A DNA stretch of 46,957 nt from Acetobacter musti (GCF_011516835.1 NZ_WOTB01000026.1:1-46957), one strand, 5' to 3'. Shown: positions 9,537 to 18,659, counted from the stretch's first letter. Notes: generated from the sequence alone by a model not told the origin. Made by a program: numbers and translations.

Positions 9537-9988
9537 CATCTCTCGTGAGACGTGGATTGCCGATGAAATGGAGTCACGGACTGGTCTGCGGCGCCGCTCT
9601 TGCCTGGCTGCCCGGCTACTCTCTTCTGACCGGTGTCCTGCTGCTACCTCTTATCATGGTATATATGACCGACGCGTCACGCTCTCAGGCGATGGTTCAG
9701 ATGATGCTGCCTTACGAATTTGCTGCGCTCGTCCACCCGCTGCATTTATTGTGGAACGAAGACGGATCGCTTGATACTGCCGTATCACTGCTACTGAACC
9801 CGATGACAAGCATTGCCGGATGGCTTGCGGCAGGAGCCGGATGGTTCGTACTTGAAATGGCGCTGCTGTCAGCAAAATTCATCAGACAGTATCAGGCTCG
9901 CGCCAGAAAGGCAGAAATCGCCGCACGTCTTAAAGAATTGCAGGATGAATGGGCTGAGGATTCATCAGTCCCCGAGACATCTGCCTGA
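9533..9988 (+). CDS. Small membrane protein of unknown function
   Basis: 151 residues from GTG 9533, which overlaps the upstream stop as GTGA; GGAG lies eight bases before it. An earlier in-frame ATG (9515) exists but would overlap more and lacks a site. Hydrophobic segments at about residues 15-45 and 85-112 are separated by a 40-residue polar stretch. The tail (about 113-151) is highly charged (RARKAEIAARLKELQDEW) and probably forms a cytoplasmic coiled coil. No family is recognised. Translational coupling to the membrane-anchored pseudokinase suggests the two proteins work together at the inner membrane. Confidence 0.7.
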   Translation: MTSLVRRGLPMKWSHGLVCGAALAWLPGYSLLTGVLLLPLIMVYMTDASRSQAMVQMMLPYEFAALVHPLHLLWNEDGSLDTAVSLLLNPMTSIAGWLAAGAGWFVLEMALLSAKFIRQYQARARKAEIAARLKELQDEWAEDSSVPETSA

Positions 9989-10006
9989 TCCCGGCTCGTC
10001 AAAAGT

Positions 10007-10048
10007 ATTTCCTCCGGGCATTACAGATTTGTATTGTCCGGAGGAAAT
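10007..10048. terminator. Perfect 11-bp inverted repeat between convergent genes
   Basis: ATTTCCTCCGG (10007-10017) is the exact reverse complement of CCGGAGGAAAT (10038-10048), with a 20-base loop. It lies between the ends of two convergent genes and may act as a terminator in both directions. There is no strong T-run on either side. Its arms include CCTCC and GGAGG, the ribosome-binding core and its complement. Confidence 0.5.
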
Positions 10049-10062
10049 TACATCAGCTGTTG

Positions 10063-10992
10063 CTAACGACCTTGCTGAATTGCGGACAGAAGCCAGCTTC
10101 CGCCACGAGAAGGGCGGATGAATGTCCACAATTCTGTCACCGTTACCGGATCGGTAGAACTGCCGGCTACGACCCGTCCGGTCATGTCCGTTGTCAGATC
10201 AATCAGACTATAACGCATTGCTACTGTCGCATAATCGTAGCCGTTTTCGGTCCATGATTCGGACAGATCGCCCTGAATAAATCTGACATCAGAGACAATA
10301 TTGCGTTCTCCGCGGCTGGTTAGCGCTGCTAATTGCTGATTGAAATAACCTGTCATCTCAGGCGTCGCCATTCCCTGCAGAGCCTGAATGTTTTGCTGGC
10401 TCCAGGCCGCCTGAACATTCAGCAGCAATTGCTGGAAAGCCTGATAATCCTGTGGCCCGATCTGCAGGCTGGCGGCCGGGCTCCCCGAGGGAAAACCAGT
10501 CCTTGCCGTTGGGAACGCCGGTCCCGATGAAGGTGGAGCGCCACTATTCCTGTTACGCATAAACAATCCTGCCAGCCATCGGATGACCAGGATTGCCAGG
10601 GCAATCTGAATAAGCAGACCGACGAGACCGAACAGACCATGCACGCCACCGAACAGGCCGTGTCCGGACAACAGACCGAACAGGCCAGCCCCAAGCAGCC
10701 CACCAGCAAAGCCGGTCAGAAATGGATGGCGGACAGGCGCCATTCCCATCCCGTTCCTCAGATAGGGCGAATTGTATCCGTTGTTGTAGCCTGGCGAGGG
10801 ACGGGGAGCGATGGATCGCTCCATCGGCGAAGCGCCATATGGCGAAGTCCGTGTCGGAGCAGGTGCCGACCAGGTCCGGCTGCCGCGGCTACCCATCGAT
10901 CCGCCTTCACCGGGCCTTGCGTGAGCCGGTCCGGTGGAAAGCGCCAGCAGTATAGCCAGAACGGCTGCGGAGCAGAAGACGGTACGTTTCAT
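10063..10992 (-). CDS. Exported Tim44-like domain protein
   Basis: 309 residues from ATG 10992, chosen because MKRTVFCSAAVLAILLALS...AHA is a clean signal peptide; the longer frame adds 29 unlikely residues. After cleavage comes a low-complexity Gly/Ser/Pro/Arg/Asn segment (about 25-90), a Gly/Leu-rich hydrophobic region (about 95-145, one or two membrane passes), another low-complexity linker, and a globular C-terminal domain (about 185-309). The latter (PQDYQAFQQLLLNVQAAWSQ..., ...ATPEMTGYFNQQL) has the form of the Tim44/MBA1-like domain, common in alphaproteobacterial inner-membrane proteins. Its bacterial role is uncertain. It follows pmbA on the same strand, 120 bases away. Confidence 0.75.
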   Translation of the reverse strand: MKRTVFCSAAVLAILLALSTGPAHARPGEGGSMGSRGSRTWSAPAPTRTSPYGASPMERSIAPRPSPGYNNGYNSPYLRNGMGMAPVRHPFLTGFAGGLLGAGLFGLLSGHGLFGGVHGLFGLVGLLIQIALAILVIRWLAGLFMRNRNSGAPPSSGPAFPTARTGFPSGSPAASLQIGPQDYQAFQQLLLNVQAAWSQQNIQALQGMATPEMTGYFNQQLAALTSRGERNIVSDVRFIQGDLSESWTENGYDYATVAMRYSLIDLTTDMTGRVVAGSSTDPVTVTELWTFIRPSRGGSWLLSAIQQGR

Positions 10993-11112
10993 GGCGGGCA
11001 GAGTAAATCTCCTGTTAATCACAACAAATCGGCAGTCCCGCTGAAGCTTTTCGCAGTTGCCGGTTTCAGTATCAGGCATATCATAATAGCCTGATTACGG
11101 ATGAGACCGGTG

Positions 11113-12456
11113 TCAGTTTCCGGCAATGCTCATTGCATCAATCCGGATCGTCGGAGCATTCGTGCCGAAGCGAAACAACAGGTCATCTGCCAATTGTAGC
11201 CGCCCGAACATGTCCAGAAGATTGCCGGCGACTGTGAATTCCGCAACAGGCTCAGCGATCTGTCCGTTCCGGATCATAAAACCCGATGCACCTCGACTGT
11301 AGTCCCCGGTCAGCCCGTTCACCGCTGAGCCCATCATTTCAGTTACATACAGACCTTCAGAAATATCGGACATCAGATCGGCAGGCGACACCGTTCCGGG
11401 TTCGAAGAAAAGGTTGGTAGTACCAGGGGCAGGGGGCGATGAGGTGCCACGAGAAGCTCTGCCATTCGTCTGAAGGCCAAGTTGCCGGGCACTGCGGCTG
11501 TCCAGAAGCCAGCTCTGCAGGATACCACCACTCACCAGTTCAAGTTTTCGCCCGATAACACCTTCCCCGTCAAAAGGCCGCGACCGCAGGCCTCGCTTCC
11601 ACGACGAATCATCCGTCACAGTCACTCCCGCAGAGAAAATCCGCTCGCCCATTTTTGTTTTCAGAAATGAAGTGCCGCGGGAAATCGCAGTACCACTGAT
11701 CGCAGATGAAAAATGGCCAAGCAGGCTGCTGGCTACGCGCGGAGCAAAAACGACAGTCAGCGTTCCGGTCCGGGGCCGAACCGGATTGAGACGACTGACA
11801 GCTTTCTGTCCGGCACTCGCGCCAATGACTTCCGGGTCGTCCAGATCCGACAGATACACAGCAGAATGGTAATCGTAGTCGCGCTGCATGCCGGTCCCTT
11901 GCCCCGCAAGCGCGCTCATCGACACGGAATGACTCGTGCGTGAATAACTTCCCGCGACACCCTGCGAACTCGCCAGCGCCACCAGACTTCGTCCCCAGCC
12001 TGCATTTGCGCCGGCCGAGTTTGTCACTCCCCTGACTGACCGGGCCGCATTCTCCGCGCGTCGGGCGCGTTCAAGGAGCATAGCGGCATCGGGCTCCACA
12101 GGGTCGATCAGGTCGAGGGCATTTGTTTCAGAGCGCCCGATAAGAGGGGCATCGTCAGGAAGGCCGGCATGTAGGTCTTCGGGAAGAACCTGTGCCATTG
12201 AGAGAGCCTGTTCCACGAGCGCGTCAAAGCCGTGGGGATCAAGTGTCGATGTGGAAACGATAGCGGACCGTTTGCCGCGAAAGACCCGGAGCCCAAGATC
12301 CGTAGTCTCGGAACGTTCGAGCTCTTCTGTTGTCCCGTTTCTGACGCCGACGCCAAGCGACGTGCTGCCGACATAGACCGCGTCCGCTGCATCGGCACCC
12401 TTTTTGCACGCCCGGTCAACAAGATCACAGGCGAGTGCGAGAGGAGACACGCTCAT
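11113..12456 (-). CDS. pmbA: TldD/PmbA family protein (TldE)
   Basis: 447 residues. PmbA (TldE) partners with TldD in a heterodimeric metalloprotease acting on unfolded peptides; TldD carries the metal site and PmbA lacks an HExxH motif, as seen here. Family features are SLGVGVRNGTTEELERSE near residue 30, a central FAPRVASSLLGHFSSAISG, and the C-terminal GDYSRGASGFMIRNGQIAEPVAEFTVAGN. The start ATG overlaps the stop of the M16 peptidase gene by four bases (ATGA), so translation is coupled. No tldD gene is in the window. Confidence 0.93.
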   Translation of the reverse strand: MSVSPLALACDLVDRACKKGADAADAVYVGSTSLGVGVRNGTTEELERSETTDLGLRVFRGKRSAIVSTSTLDPHGFDALVEQALSMAQVLPEDLHAGLPDDAPLIGRSETNALDLIDPVEPDAAMLLERARRAENAARSVRGVTNSAGANAGWGRSLVALASSQGVAGSYSRTSHSVSMSALAGQGTGMQRDYDYHSAVYLSDLDDPEVIGASAGQKAVSRLNPVRPRTGTLTVVFAPRVASSLLGHFSSAISGTAISRGTSFLKTKMGERIFSAGVTVTDDSSWKRGLRSRPFDGEGVIGRKLELVSGGILQSWLLDSRSARQLGLQTNGRASRGTSSPPAPGTTNLFFEPGTVSPADLMSDISEGLYVTEMMGSAVNGLTGDYSRGASGFMIRNGQIAEPVAEFTVAGNLLDMFGRLQLADDLLFRFGTNAPTIRIDAMSIAGN

Positions 12457-13718
12457 GCGGCAAGCCGTTCCTGAAGCGAGTTAAGAGACATGACGCCAGC
12501 AATCGGACCAAGTGTCGCCAGGGTCGGTTGCGCACGGAATATGCGTGATGCTGCCCGACAGACATCGCCGGGTGTCACGGCGTTGATCTTTCCAACTGTT
12601 TCTTCGACAGGAATCAGACGACCAAATATCTGGAGCTGGCGTGCAATCTGCTCGCAACGGCTACCGGTGCTCTCCAGTGACATGAGCAGAGAAGACTTGA
12701 GCTGCGCCCGGGCGCGGGATAATTCATCATTACCGACATGAGACTGGATTTTCTGCAGTTCAGCCAGCGTCACAGGGACAAGTTCTGCCGCTTCTTTCTG
12801 ACCTGTGCCCGCGTAAATTCCAAACAGGCCACCATCAAGGAACGGCGAGGCAAAGGAATATACAGAGTAAACCAGTCCGCGCTTCTCACGGATTTCCTGG
12901 AACAGGCGTGACGACATGCCTCCGCCGAGAACGGTGGAAAGCAGCAGTACGGCGTAATAGTCCGGATCGCCGAAACCTACTGATGGAAAACCCAGTACGA
13001 TATGGGCCTGGTCCAGATCCTTCTCGCGGCGGAACTCACCTCCTGTGTATCGGCCTGGCATTCTGTCCGGTACCTGCACTGCGGGCAGATCCTCAAAATG
13101 GCGGGCGACCATGTCCACAACCGCGTCATGTTCGAGATTACCGGCGGCGGCAACGACCATATTCGTCGGGGTGTAATGGGCCTTCATGTAGGACATGAGC
13201 GTATCCCGGCTCATCTCCCTGATCAGGGCATCCGTCCCCAGAGTGGGCAGTCCCATAGGCTGGGCACCAAATGCAGTTTCCTGGAAATGATCGAAAATGA
13301 TGTCGTCAGGAGTATCGTTCGCCTGGCCGATTTCCTGAAGGATCACACCGCGTTCGCGCTCGACCTCTTCCGGTGCGAAGGCTGAATGTGTCAGAATGTC
13401 GCCAATGATATCGATGCCGAGCGGCAGATCTTCTTTCAGAAGCTTGACATAATACGCGGTCTGTTCCCGGGCGGTGTAAGCATTGATATGGCCGCCGACA
13501 TTCTCGATTTCCTCCGCGATCTGTGCCGCGGACCGCGTCGCCGTACCTTTGAATGCCATATGTTCAAGGAAGTGCGACACACCATTTTCTTCAGGACGTT
13601 CGTTCCTGGTGCCCGTCGCTACATACGCGCCGAACGATACGGTCTCGACGCGCTCCATGCGCTCAGTCACGACGGTCAGGCCGGAAGGAAGTCGGGTCTG
13701 TTGAATAGGATCGGTCAT
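12453..13718 (-). CDS. M16 family zinc peptidase (mitochondrial processing peptidase-like)
   Basis: 421 residues. The inverted zinc motif HFLEH is at residues 49-53, and the third ligand lies in the following ERERGVILQEI stretch near 130, so this half should be active. The C-terminal half has the family's RGLVYSVYSFASPFLDGGLF (about 280-300). It resembles alphaproteobacterial relatives of the mitochondrial processing peptidase beta subunit; the bacterial substrates are not settled. A CAGGAC ribosome site precedes ATG 13718. It sits 39 bases after thrC and is coupled to pmbA; the thrC-M16 pairing is conserved in Alphaproteobacteria. Confidence 0.93.
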   Translation of the reverse strand: MTDPIQQTRLPSGLTVVTERMERVETVSFGAYVATGTRNERPEENGVSHFLEHMAFKGTATRSAAQIAEEIENVGGHINAYTAREQTAYYVKLLKEDLPLGIDIIGDILTHSAFAPEEVERERGVILQEIGQANDTPDDIIFDHFQETAFGAQPMGLPTLGTDALIREMSRDTLMSYMKAHYTPTNMVVAAAGNLEHDAVVDMVARHFEDLPAVQVPDRMPGRYTGGEFRREKDLDQAHIVLGFPSVGFGDPDYYAVLLLSTVLGGGMSSRLFQEIREKRGLVYSVYSFASPFLDGGLFGIYAGTGQKEAAELVPVTLAELQKIQSHVGNDELSRARAQLKSSLLMSLESTGSRCEQIARQLQIFGRLIPVEETVGKINAVTPGDVCRAASRIFRAQPTLATLGPIAGVMSLNSLQERLAA

Positions 13719-13757
13719 GCTGGTCCTGAAGACGTGGCGGAAAGACGCCGGTGAAGA

Positions 13758-15158
13758 TCAGTGATTATTAGCGAGAACGCCGGAGCGGACGGCGTCCTCA
13801 ACAGCCTCGATGACATTTGGAACGACACGGAAACGCTCTTCGCGATCGAACAGATCCGCAAGGGAAGGCGGCAGAGCCGGAAAAATCCCCGTTGCTGCCC
13901 GTATGGCATCCGGAAATTTCGCCGGATGAGCCGTCGCCATAGCAACCATCGGAACGCCCGGATGACGGAATTTCCGACCGGCTGCGATACCGATGACTGT
14001 GTGCGGGTCCGCGAGGTACTGGCTTTTCTGATGCACCTCACGGATTTCGGAAGTCGTTGCCTCATCATCAAGGGCCAGACCAGAAAAAAGCCCGTGGATG
14101 GACGCCCAGACGGTGTCGGGTACATCCATTTTCCCGGTTTGACGGAAACCGGTCATCAATGCCGCGCAGGCCTTTGCATCACGACCAAGAAACTCGAACA
14201 GAAGGCGCTCGAAATTCGAGGACACCTGGATGTCCATGGAAGGGGAAAGGCTCGGTACAACCGTGTGCGCCGTCATATCGTTAGCGTTAAGAAACCGCGT
14301 GAGAATATCGTTCCTGTTTGAACCGACACACAGATGCCTTACCGGCAGTCCCATTTTCCGTGCCGCCCAGGCAGCAAGGATATTGCCGAAATTACCAGTC
14401 GGTACGGCGAATGATACTTCGCGGTCAGGTGCTCCCAGCGACAGGGCTGCGTAAACATAATAAGGAATCTGCGCGGCGATCCTTGCCCAGTTGATCGAAT
14501 TTACAGCGGAAAGGCGCATATCCTCGCGGAAGGCTGTGTCCGCAAACATCGCCTTCACCAGATCCTGACAGTCGTCGAATGTTCCCTGAACGGCCAGATT
14601 AGTAATGTTCGCGTCCAGTACGGTCGTCATTTGCCGGCGCTGAACATCGGAAGTACGCCCTTCGGGATGCAGGATGACAACGGACAGACGCTCACGCCCT
14701 TTGAATGCCTCGATCGCCGCTGACCCCGTATCGCCGGAGGTTGCACCAACGATAGTCACCCGCTCATTCCGCTCGGTCAGAACATGGTCAAACAGCCTGC
14801 CCAGCAACTGCATCGCCATGTCTTTGAAGGCCAGGGTTGGACCGTGGAACAGTTCCTGAACGAACAGACCGTCTTCAATCTGTAAAAGCGGGACAATGGC
14901 CGAGTGGTCAAAATTTGCGTAAGCCTCCTCGCAGAGGTGCAGCAGCGTTGCCGGATTGATTGATCCCGCCATGAAAGGCGCCATGACACGTGCTGCCAGT
15001 GCCGCGTAGGGAAGGCCACGCATGCTTCGCCACTCGTCGGCGGTGAATTGTGGCCATGCCTCTGGCATGAACAGGCCACCGTCTTCGGCAAGGCCGGCAA
15101 GCAGGATGTCGGAGAAAGAGCGGGCTGGCGCCTGTCCGCGCGTGGAGACGTATTTCAT
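13758..15158 (-). CDS. thrC: Threonine synthase
   Basis: 466 residues from ATG 15158 (MKYVSTRGQAPARSF), the usual beginning of long bacterial threonine synthases; an upstream in-frame ATG at 15266 would add 36 unlikely residues and overlap the preceding gene. This PLP enzyme converts O-phosphohomoserine to threonine. The cofactor lysine is in FHGPTLAFKDMAMQLLG near residue 108, and GATSGDTGSAA binds the PLP phosphate. SFAVPTGNFGNILAAW is also typical. An AGAGAGG site lies somewhat far upstream. It is followed by the M16 and pmbA genes on the same strand, which probably share its transcript. Confidence 0.95.
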   Translation of the reverse strand: MKYVSTRGQAPARSFSDILLAGLAEDGGLFMPEAWPQFTADEWRSMRGLPYAALAARVMAPFMAGSINPATLLHLCEEAYANFDHSAIVPLLQIEDGLFVQELFHGPTLAFKDMAMQLLGRLFDHVLTERNERVTIVGATSGDTGSAAIEAFKGRERLSVVILHPEGRTSDVQRRQMTTVLDANITNLAVQGTFDDCQDLVKAMFADTAFREDMRLSAVNSINWARIAAQIPYYVYAALSLGAPDREVSFAVPTGNFGNILAAWAARKMGLPVRHLCVGSNRNDILTRFLNANDMTAHTVVPSLSPSMDIQVSSNFERLLFEFLGRDAKACAALMTGFRQTGKMDVPDTVWASIHGLFSGLALDDEATTSEIREVHQKSQYLADPHTVIGIAAGRKFRHPGVPMVAMATAHPAKFPDAIRAATGIFPALPPSLADLFDREERFRVVPNVIEAVEDAVRSGVLANNH

Positions 15159-15199
15159 CCGCGTTGTATAACCTCTCTGATCCCGGCCGGGGAGGGGGA

Positions 15200-16333
15200 C
15201 TATTTGTGAAGAACGTTGGATGTGGCGTCTTCGGGCACTCTGAATTTGTAAATTGTGACCGGCCACCGGACCATGCTGTGTCCATTATGGAACCGTGCCG
15301 CCTGATCGAGTTGCGAGGCGGGCACATATAAGAACCCGCCTGAAAGAGAAAGTCCGCCGGGCCAGCGCAGGCGCGGATCTGTGATCAGATGATGCGGGAT
15401 ACGACCTTCAGTATAGCTGTCGATACTGCCAGTCGTCACATCAGCCCAGTAGAGGGTTCCGTCTGGCCCAACCGTAAGACCGCCCAGCGAGTGAGTTTTA
15501 TACCACCGCGTCGCGCTTTCCTGCAGCGCGGTGCTTGTGGAGCCGGGATCGCTGAAAAGAGAAGTGGCGATATGGAAAAGCGGGCCGCAATAGGGCTGAA
15601 CGTAGAGCCATTTTCCATCGGGACTCACCGCGATCAGACTGGCGTCGATAGCCAGAGGCTTTCCATCCGGAGCTTTGACTATACCCGCTGCCGCCTCGAT
15701 CGGTCGTCCGGCGGTCAGCGCCTGAACACGGTCAAGTGCGCGGCGCGTCTCACCGGTCTGCAGATCAATGGCAAGCAATCCGGCCACCCCGGAATCGGGC
15801 ACGTACGCTGTCTGCGCATGAACAGCAATGCCGCCGAGGATGCTTCCGCGACGGAGCGCGGAAGCCGGGATCGGGAGAATTTTATTCACCTGGTTCGTTG
15901 TTGTGTCGATGGAAATCAGACGGGCGGGAGCAACTGGTGGTTTTTCACGGTCCGGTACGCCGCTATCCACGACCCAGAGTTTACCATCGCTGGTCAGGGT
16001 CATTCCGGTAATCGCAACGAAATGCTGACTGACCTGTCCGTCCGGTGCATTCCAGTTCTGATCCGGATAGGGAGTTATTTCAGATGATGCTCCGGGGCGG
16101 GCGATACTGAGCTGCGGTGGGGAGTTTTCCAGCCAGCGGGGAGCCTCAAGAACCAGACGCCCATCAGGCAAGACGATAACGGCGTCGATGATCTGTGACG
16201 CCGATGTCAGAGCCGGGGTCAGATCGGCCGCTGTCGCCTCCGGCTTATGCGGCATATGCACAGCCAGGCCAGGAAGCACAGCGGCAACCGCGACCGCCAG
16301 GAAAAACAGGATGAGAACAAGCCGGCGTTTCAT
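15200..16333 (-). CDS. Secreted major royal jelly/yellow-family protein
   Basis: 377 residues with an N-terminal signal anchor (MKRRLVLILFFLAVAVAAVLPGLAVH). The rest reads as a beta-propeller with repeated blades: DGKLWVVDSG near 115, AYVPDSGVAGLLAIDL near 180, SPDGKWLYVQPYCG near 240 and LGGLTVGPDGTLYWAD near 285. This matches the MRJP/yellow family, found in insects and scattered bacteria; bacterial members are periplasmic and their substrates are unknown. SMP-30-type lactonases are a less likely alternative. It ends 41 bases before thrC on the same strand, with no terminator evident, but there is no functional link to threonine synthesis. No strong ribosome site is visible before the ATG. 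Confidence 0.82.
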   Translation of the reverse strand: MKRRLVLILFFLAVAVAAVLPGLAVHMPHKPEATAADLTPALTSASQIIDAVIVLPDGRLVLEAPRWLENSPPQLSIARPGASSEITPYPDQNWNAPDGQVSQHFVAITGMTLTSDGKLWVVDSGVPDREKPPVAPARLISIDTTTNQVNKILPIPASALRRGSILGGIAVHAQTAYVPDSGVAGLLAIDLQTGETRRALDRVQALTAGRPIEAAAGIVKAPDGKPLAIDASLIAVSPDGKWLYVQPYCGPLFHIATSLFSDPGSTSTALQESATRWYKTHSLGGLTVGPDGTLYWADVTTGSIDSYTEGRIPHHLITDPRLRWPGGLSLSGGFLYVPASQLDQAARFHNGHSMVRWPVTIYKFRVPEDATSNVLHK

Positions 16334-16407
16334 GATAGTCTATGTCGCCTGGACGTCAGTAACTGGCAACACCCGGGCTTTGCGGGGCAGATTCGTGCGG
16401 CTGAGGC

Positions 16408-17697
16408 TCAGGCATCTGCCGGCACTTCAGCGAGAGCCAGCCCCTCCGCGACGGACACAAATTCTCCGCCGAGTTCCACTCGTCCGGACCCAAAGCGGCT
16501 GGTAAATAACTGTCGGACTGCGGGAACAAACGATGTGCCGCCCGTGAGAAACACCCGGTCAATCTGACCCGGCTTCAGTCCGGCGCGTTCCACTGCCAGA
16601 TCAATCCCTCTGCCGAGCTGGTCGATGTCCGGCGCAATCCACTGTTCAAATTCTTCCCGTGTTACAACCTGCTCGATTGTCATGCCGCGCTGGGAAAATC
16701 GCAGGGTTGCCTGCTCGGAGGAGGAAAGAGCTCGTTTTGTCTCTGATACTGCTGTGTAGAGTGACTGTCCGTTTTGCTCACGGATGAGCTCAATCAGATT
16801 TGCGAGCTTGTCAGGTTCGGAAGCTGTGCGGGCGACTTCTGTGATTTCATTCAGCACTCGTGGCGTCCGCATCAGGGAGAGGCGATGCCATTTGGCAAGT
16901 GCGCTGTACCACTCTTTTGGCACGGGCAGTGGTGTGCCTCCCATAATACTGAAAGTGCTGTCACGCCCCAGCTGCGGAGAAATAACATGATCAACGATCC
17001 GGAAATCGAACTGATCGCCAGCCAGCCCTACACCGGCATAGCCGAGAGCCTGCGTCGCATCTCTGGAATCCGGATCGAAACGCATGACTGAGAAGTCGCT
17101 CGTCCCTCCGCCAAAATCACCGACCAGCACCGTCGCTGGTCGGTCCAGCCGCTGTGCGAATCGCCAGCCAGCAGCTTCCGGCTCCAGCATGACCGAAACA
17201 TTCGTAAAGCCCGCTTCAGTAAAACCGGCGCGCAGACGTTGCTCTCCAAGCGTATCATCGGCGCTGTCTCCGACAAACTGTACTGGTCGTCCCACTGTGA
17301 CCGCACAGTCTGCGGGATTGAGGCTGGCCTGTGTCATGAATTCGCGAAGAAAGGTGGCAATGAGTGTTTCAAGTGGCACCCGATGGCCAAAAATCTGTGT
17401 TTCCCGGAAGCTTGATTGTGCCAGATACGATTTCATTGACATGACCAGCCTGGTTTCGGCCGGATCATCCAGATAGGCTTCAATGGCATTGGCCCCGACT
17501 GCTCGTCGGGTAATGCGCCGGCTTCCTTCATGATCGAGCCAGATACCAAGCAGAGTCCGGCATGTGTCAGTTGTGTCCCCGGAAGGTAACTGAAAACGGA
17601 TCGTCTGAGTGGCACCATCAGGATGCCGGACGACTATGACACTGTTCGTAGTTCCGAAATCGATCCCGACCCGGGTCTGGCTGGCATGTGTGGTCAT
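16408..17697 (-). CDS. Short Hsp70-family protein (YegD-like)
   Basis: 429 residues from ATG 17697 (MTTHASQTRVGIDFGTTNS); an in-frame ATG at 17841 would add 48 poor residues. It contains the actin-like ATPase domain: phosphate 1 motif GIDFGTTNSV near 14, phosphate 2 LVGDFGGGTSDFSV near 185 and adenosine motif VFLTGGTSFVPAVRQLF near 385. It ends soon after the ATPase domain, so the normal peptide-binding domain and lid are missing, as in E. coli YegD. It should bind ATP, but a classical foldase role is unlikely. It lies between the EAL-like and MRJP genes on the same strand, 76 and 74 bases from them. Confidence 0.9.
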   Translation of the reverse strand: MTTHASQTRVGIDFGTTNSVIVVRHPDGATQTIRFQLPSGDTTDTCRTLLGIWLDHEGSRRITRRAVGANAIEAYLDDPAETRLVMSMKSYLAQSSFRETQIFGHRVPLETLIATFLREFMTQASLNPADCAVTVGRPVQFVGDSADDTLGEQRLRAGFTEAGFTNVSVMLEPEAAGWRFAQRLDRPATVLVGDFGGGTSDFSVMRFDPDSRDATQALGYAGVGLAGDQFDFRIVDHVISPQLGRDSTFSIMGGTPLPVPKEWYSALAKWHRLSLMRTPRVLNEITEVARTASEPDKLANLIELIREQNGQSLYTAVSETKRALSSSEQATLRFSQRGMTIEQVVTREEFEQWIAPDIDQLGRGIDLAVERAGLKPGQIDRVFLTGGTSFVPAVRQLFTSRFGSGRVELGGEFVSVAEGLALAEVPADA

Positions 17698-17773
17698 GGC
17701 GCGCGAATAAGACGTCTTTGGCTGGCTTGTCCAGAAAGCAGAGAATCTGCTCTCCCGGAATGCATCACCGGGA

Positions 17774-18553
17774 CTAAGATGTCCCGAAATGCGACGTAAG
17801 GAAAAGCGGAACTGGCTGAGATTTCCCCAGTGCCGTTCCACGTCCCTCCTGACAACCGATATCCCTCAGGAACGCGAGCATCTGCGGATTGTCGATCCCT
17901 TCGGCGCGGGTATTCAGACCAAAATCCCTGCCAAGTTGCACAATCGCGCGTGCCAGAACGTGTCCGGTTTCGCAGTGGGACGGGTCCGGAAGATAGCGAT
18001 CGAGTTTGAGACCGGTCAGCAGCCCGGCAAGCACACGGTCCCGCAACAGAGTCATGCTTGTCGGTCCTGATCCGAGTCCCGAAAGCACAAGGCCAACTCC
18101 AAGATCCCGGAGTGCTGCAAGCGAATAATAAAGCGCATCAGTATCCGCTGTGAGACACGATTCGCTGAACTCAAGATCGAGTCGTTCGATGCTGATCTCG
18201 GCTTCGGCAACTGCCGCAGTGAGTTGCGGAATGAAATCGTCCGGAATGATTTCCGTATGTCCGACTGGCAATGCGATGCGGAAATGGGCCGGAAGCATCC
18301 CGGCGACGGCGCAGCCCTGTGTAAGTGCACTGACCCATACCGGTTCCCGTGGCTTACGGCGCATCGTCCGACCAGAGGTCAGGACCGGTTCGGCCAGCAT
18401 ATCTGCCCCGGCCAGGGTCAGCGTGGACAGGACGAATCGCGGTGCAATTACCGGGGTGGAATTGTTAGTTCGGTCTTTAGCACGCGGCAGAGCACTTCGA
18501 GCGAGTCTGCGTCTTAGTGGATCTGCTGACACCGGTTCGGTTGTCACAGGCAA
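17774..18553 (-). CDS. Degenerate EAL-domain protein, probably inactive
   Basis: 259 residues from TTG 18553; GGAG lies six bases upstream. The C-terminal 200 residues align with an EAL c-di-GMP phosphodiesterase: LDLEFSESCL for LELTESxL, LRDLGVGLVLSGLGSGPTSMTLLR for the DDFGTGxSSL loop, LKLDRYLP for the KID/KLD site, and AIVQLGRDFGLNTRAEGID for the AEGVE end. The metal-binding DDFG is replaced by SGLG and no intact EAL triplet is seen, so hydrolysis of c-di-GMP is not expected. It could bind c-di-GMP or a partner. The N-terminal 40 residues are basic and probably disordered. Confidence 0.7.
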   Translation of the reverse strand: MPVTTEPVSADPLRRRLARSALPRAKDRTNNSTPVIAPRFVLSTLTLAGADMLAEPVLTSGRTMRRKPREPVWVSALTQGCAVAGMLPAHFRIALPVGHTEIIPDDFIPQLTAAVAEAEISIERLDLEFSESCLTADTDALYYSLAALRDLGVGLVLSGLGSGPTSMTLLRDRVLAGLLTGLKLDRYLPDPSHCETGHVLARAIVQLGRDFGLNTRAEGIDNPQMLAFLRDIGCQEGRGTALGKSQPVPLFLTSHFGTS

Positions 18554-18659
18554 AAAAATCTCCGTGCTGCGAGTCAGCCACAGAGCATGCGCTGTACCGG
18601 TAACTGTCTGGTAAATATCGGAGGATTCCGACGTCCGTCCGGTCTGTAAACTGAAAATA

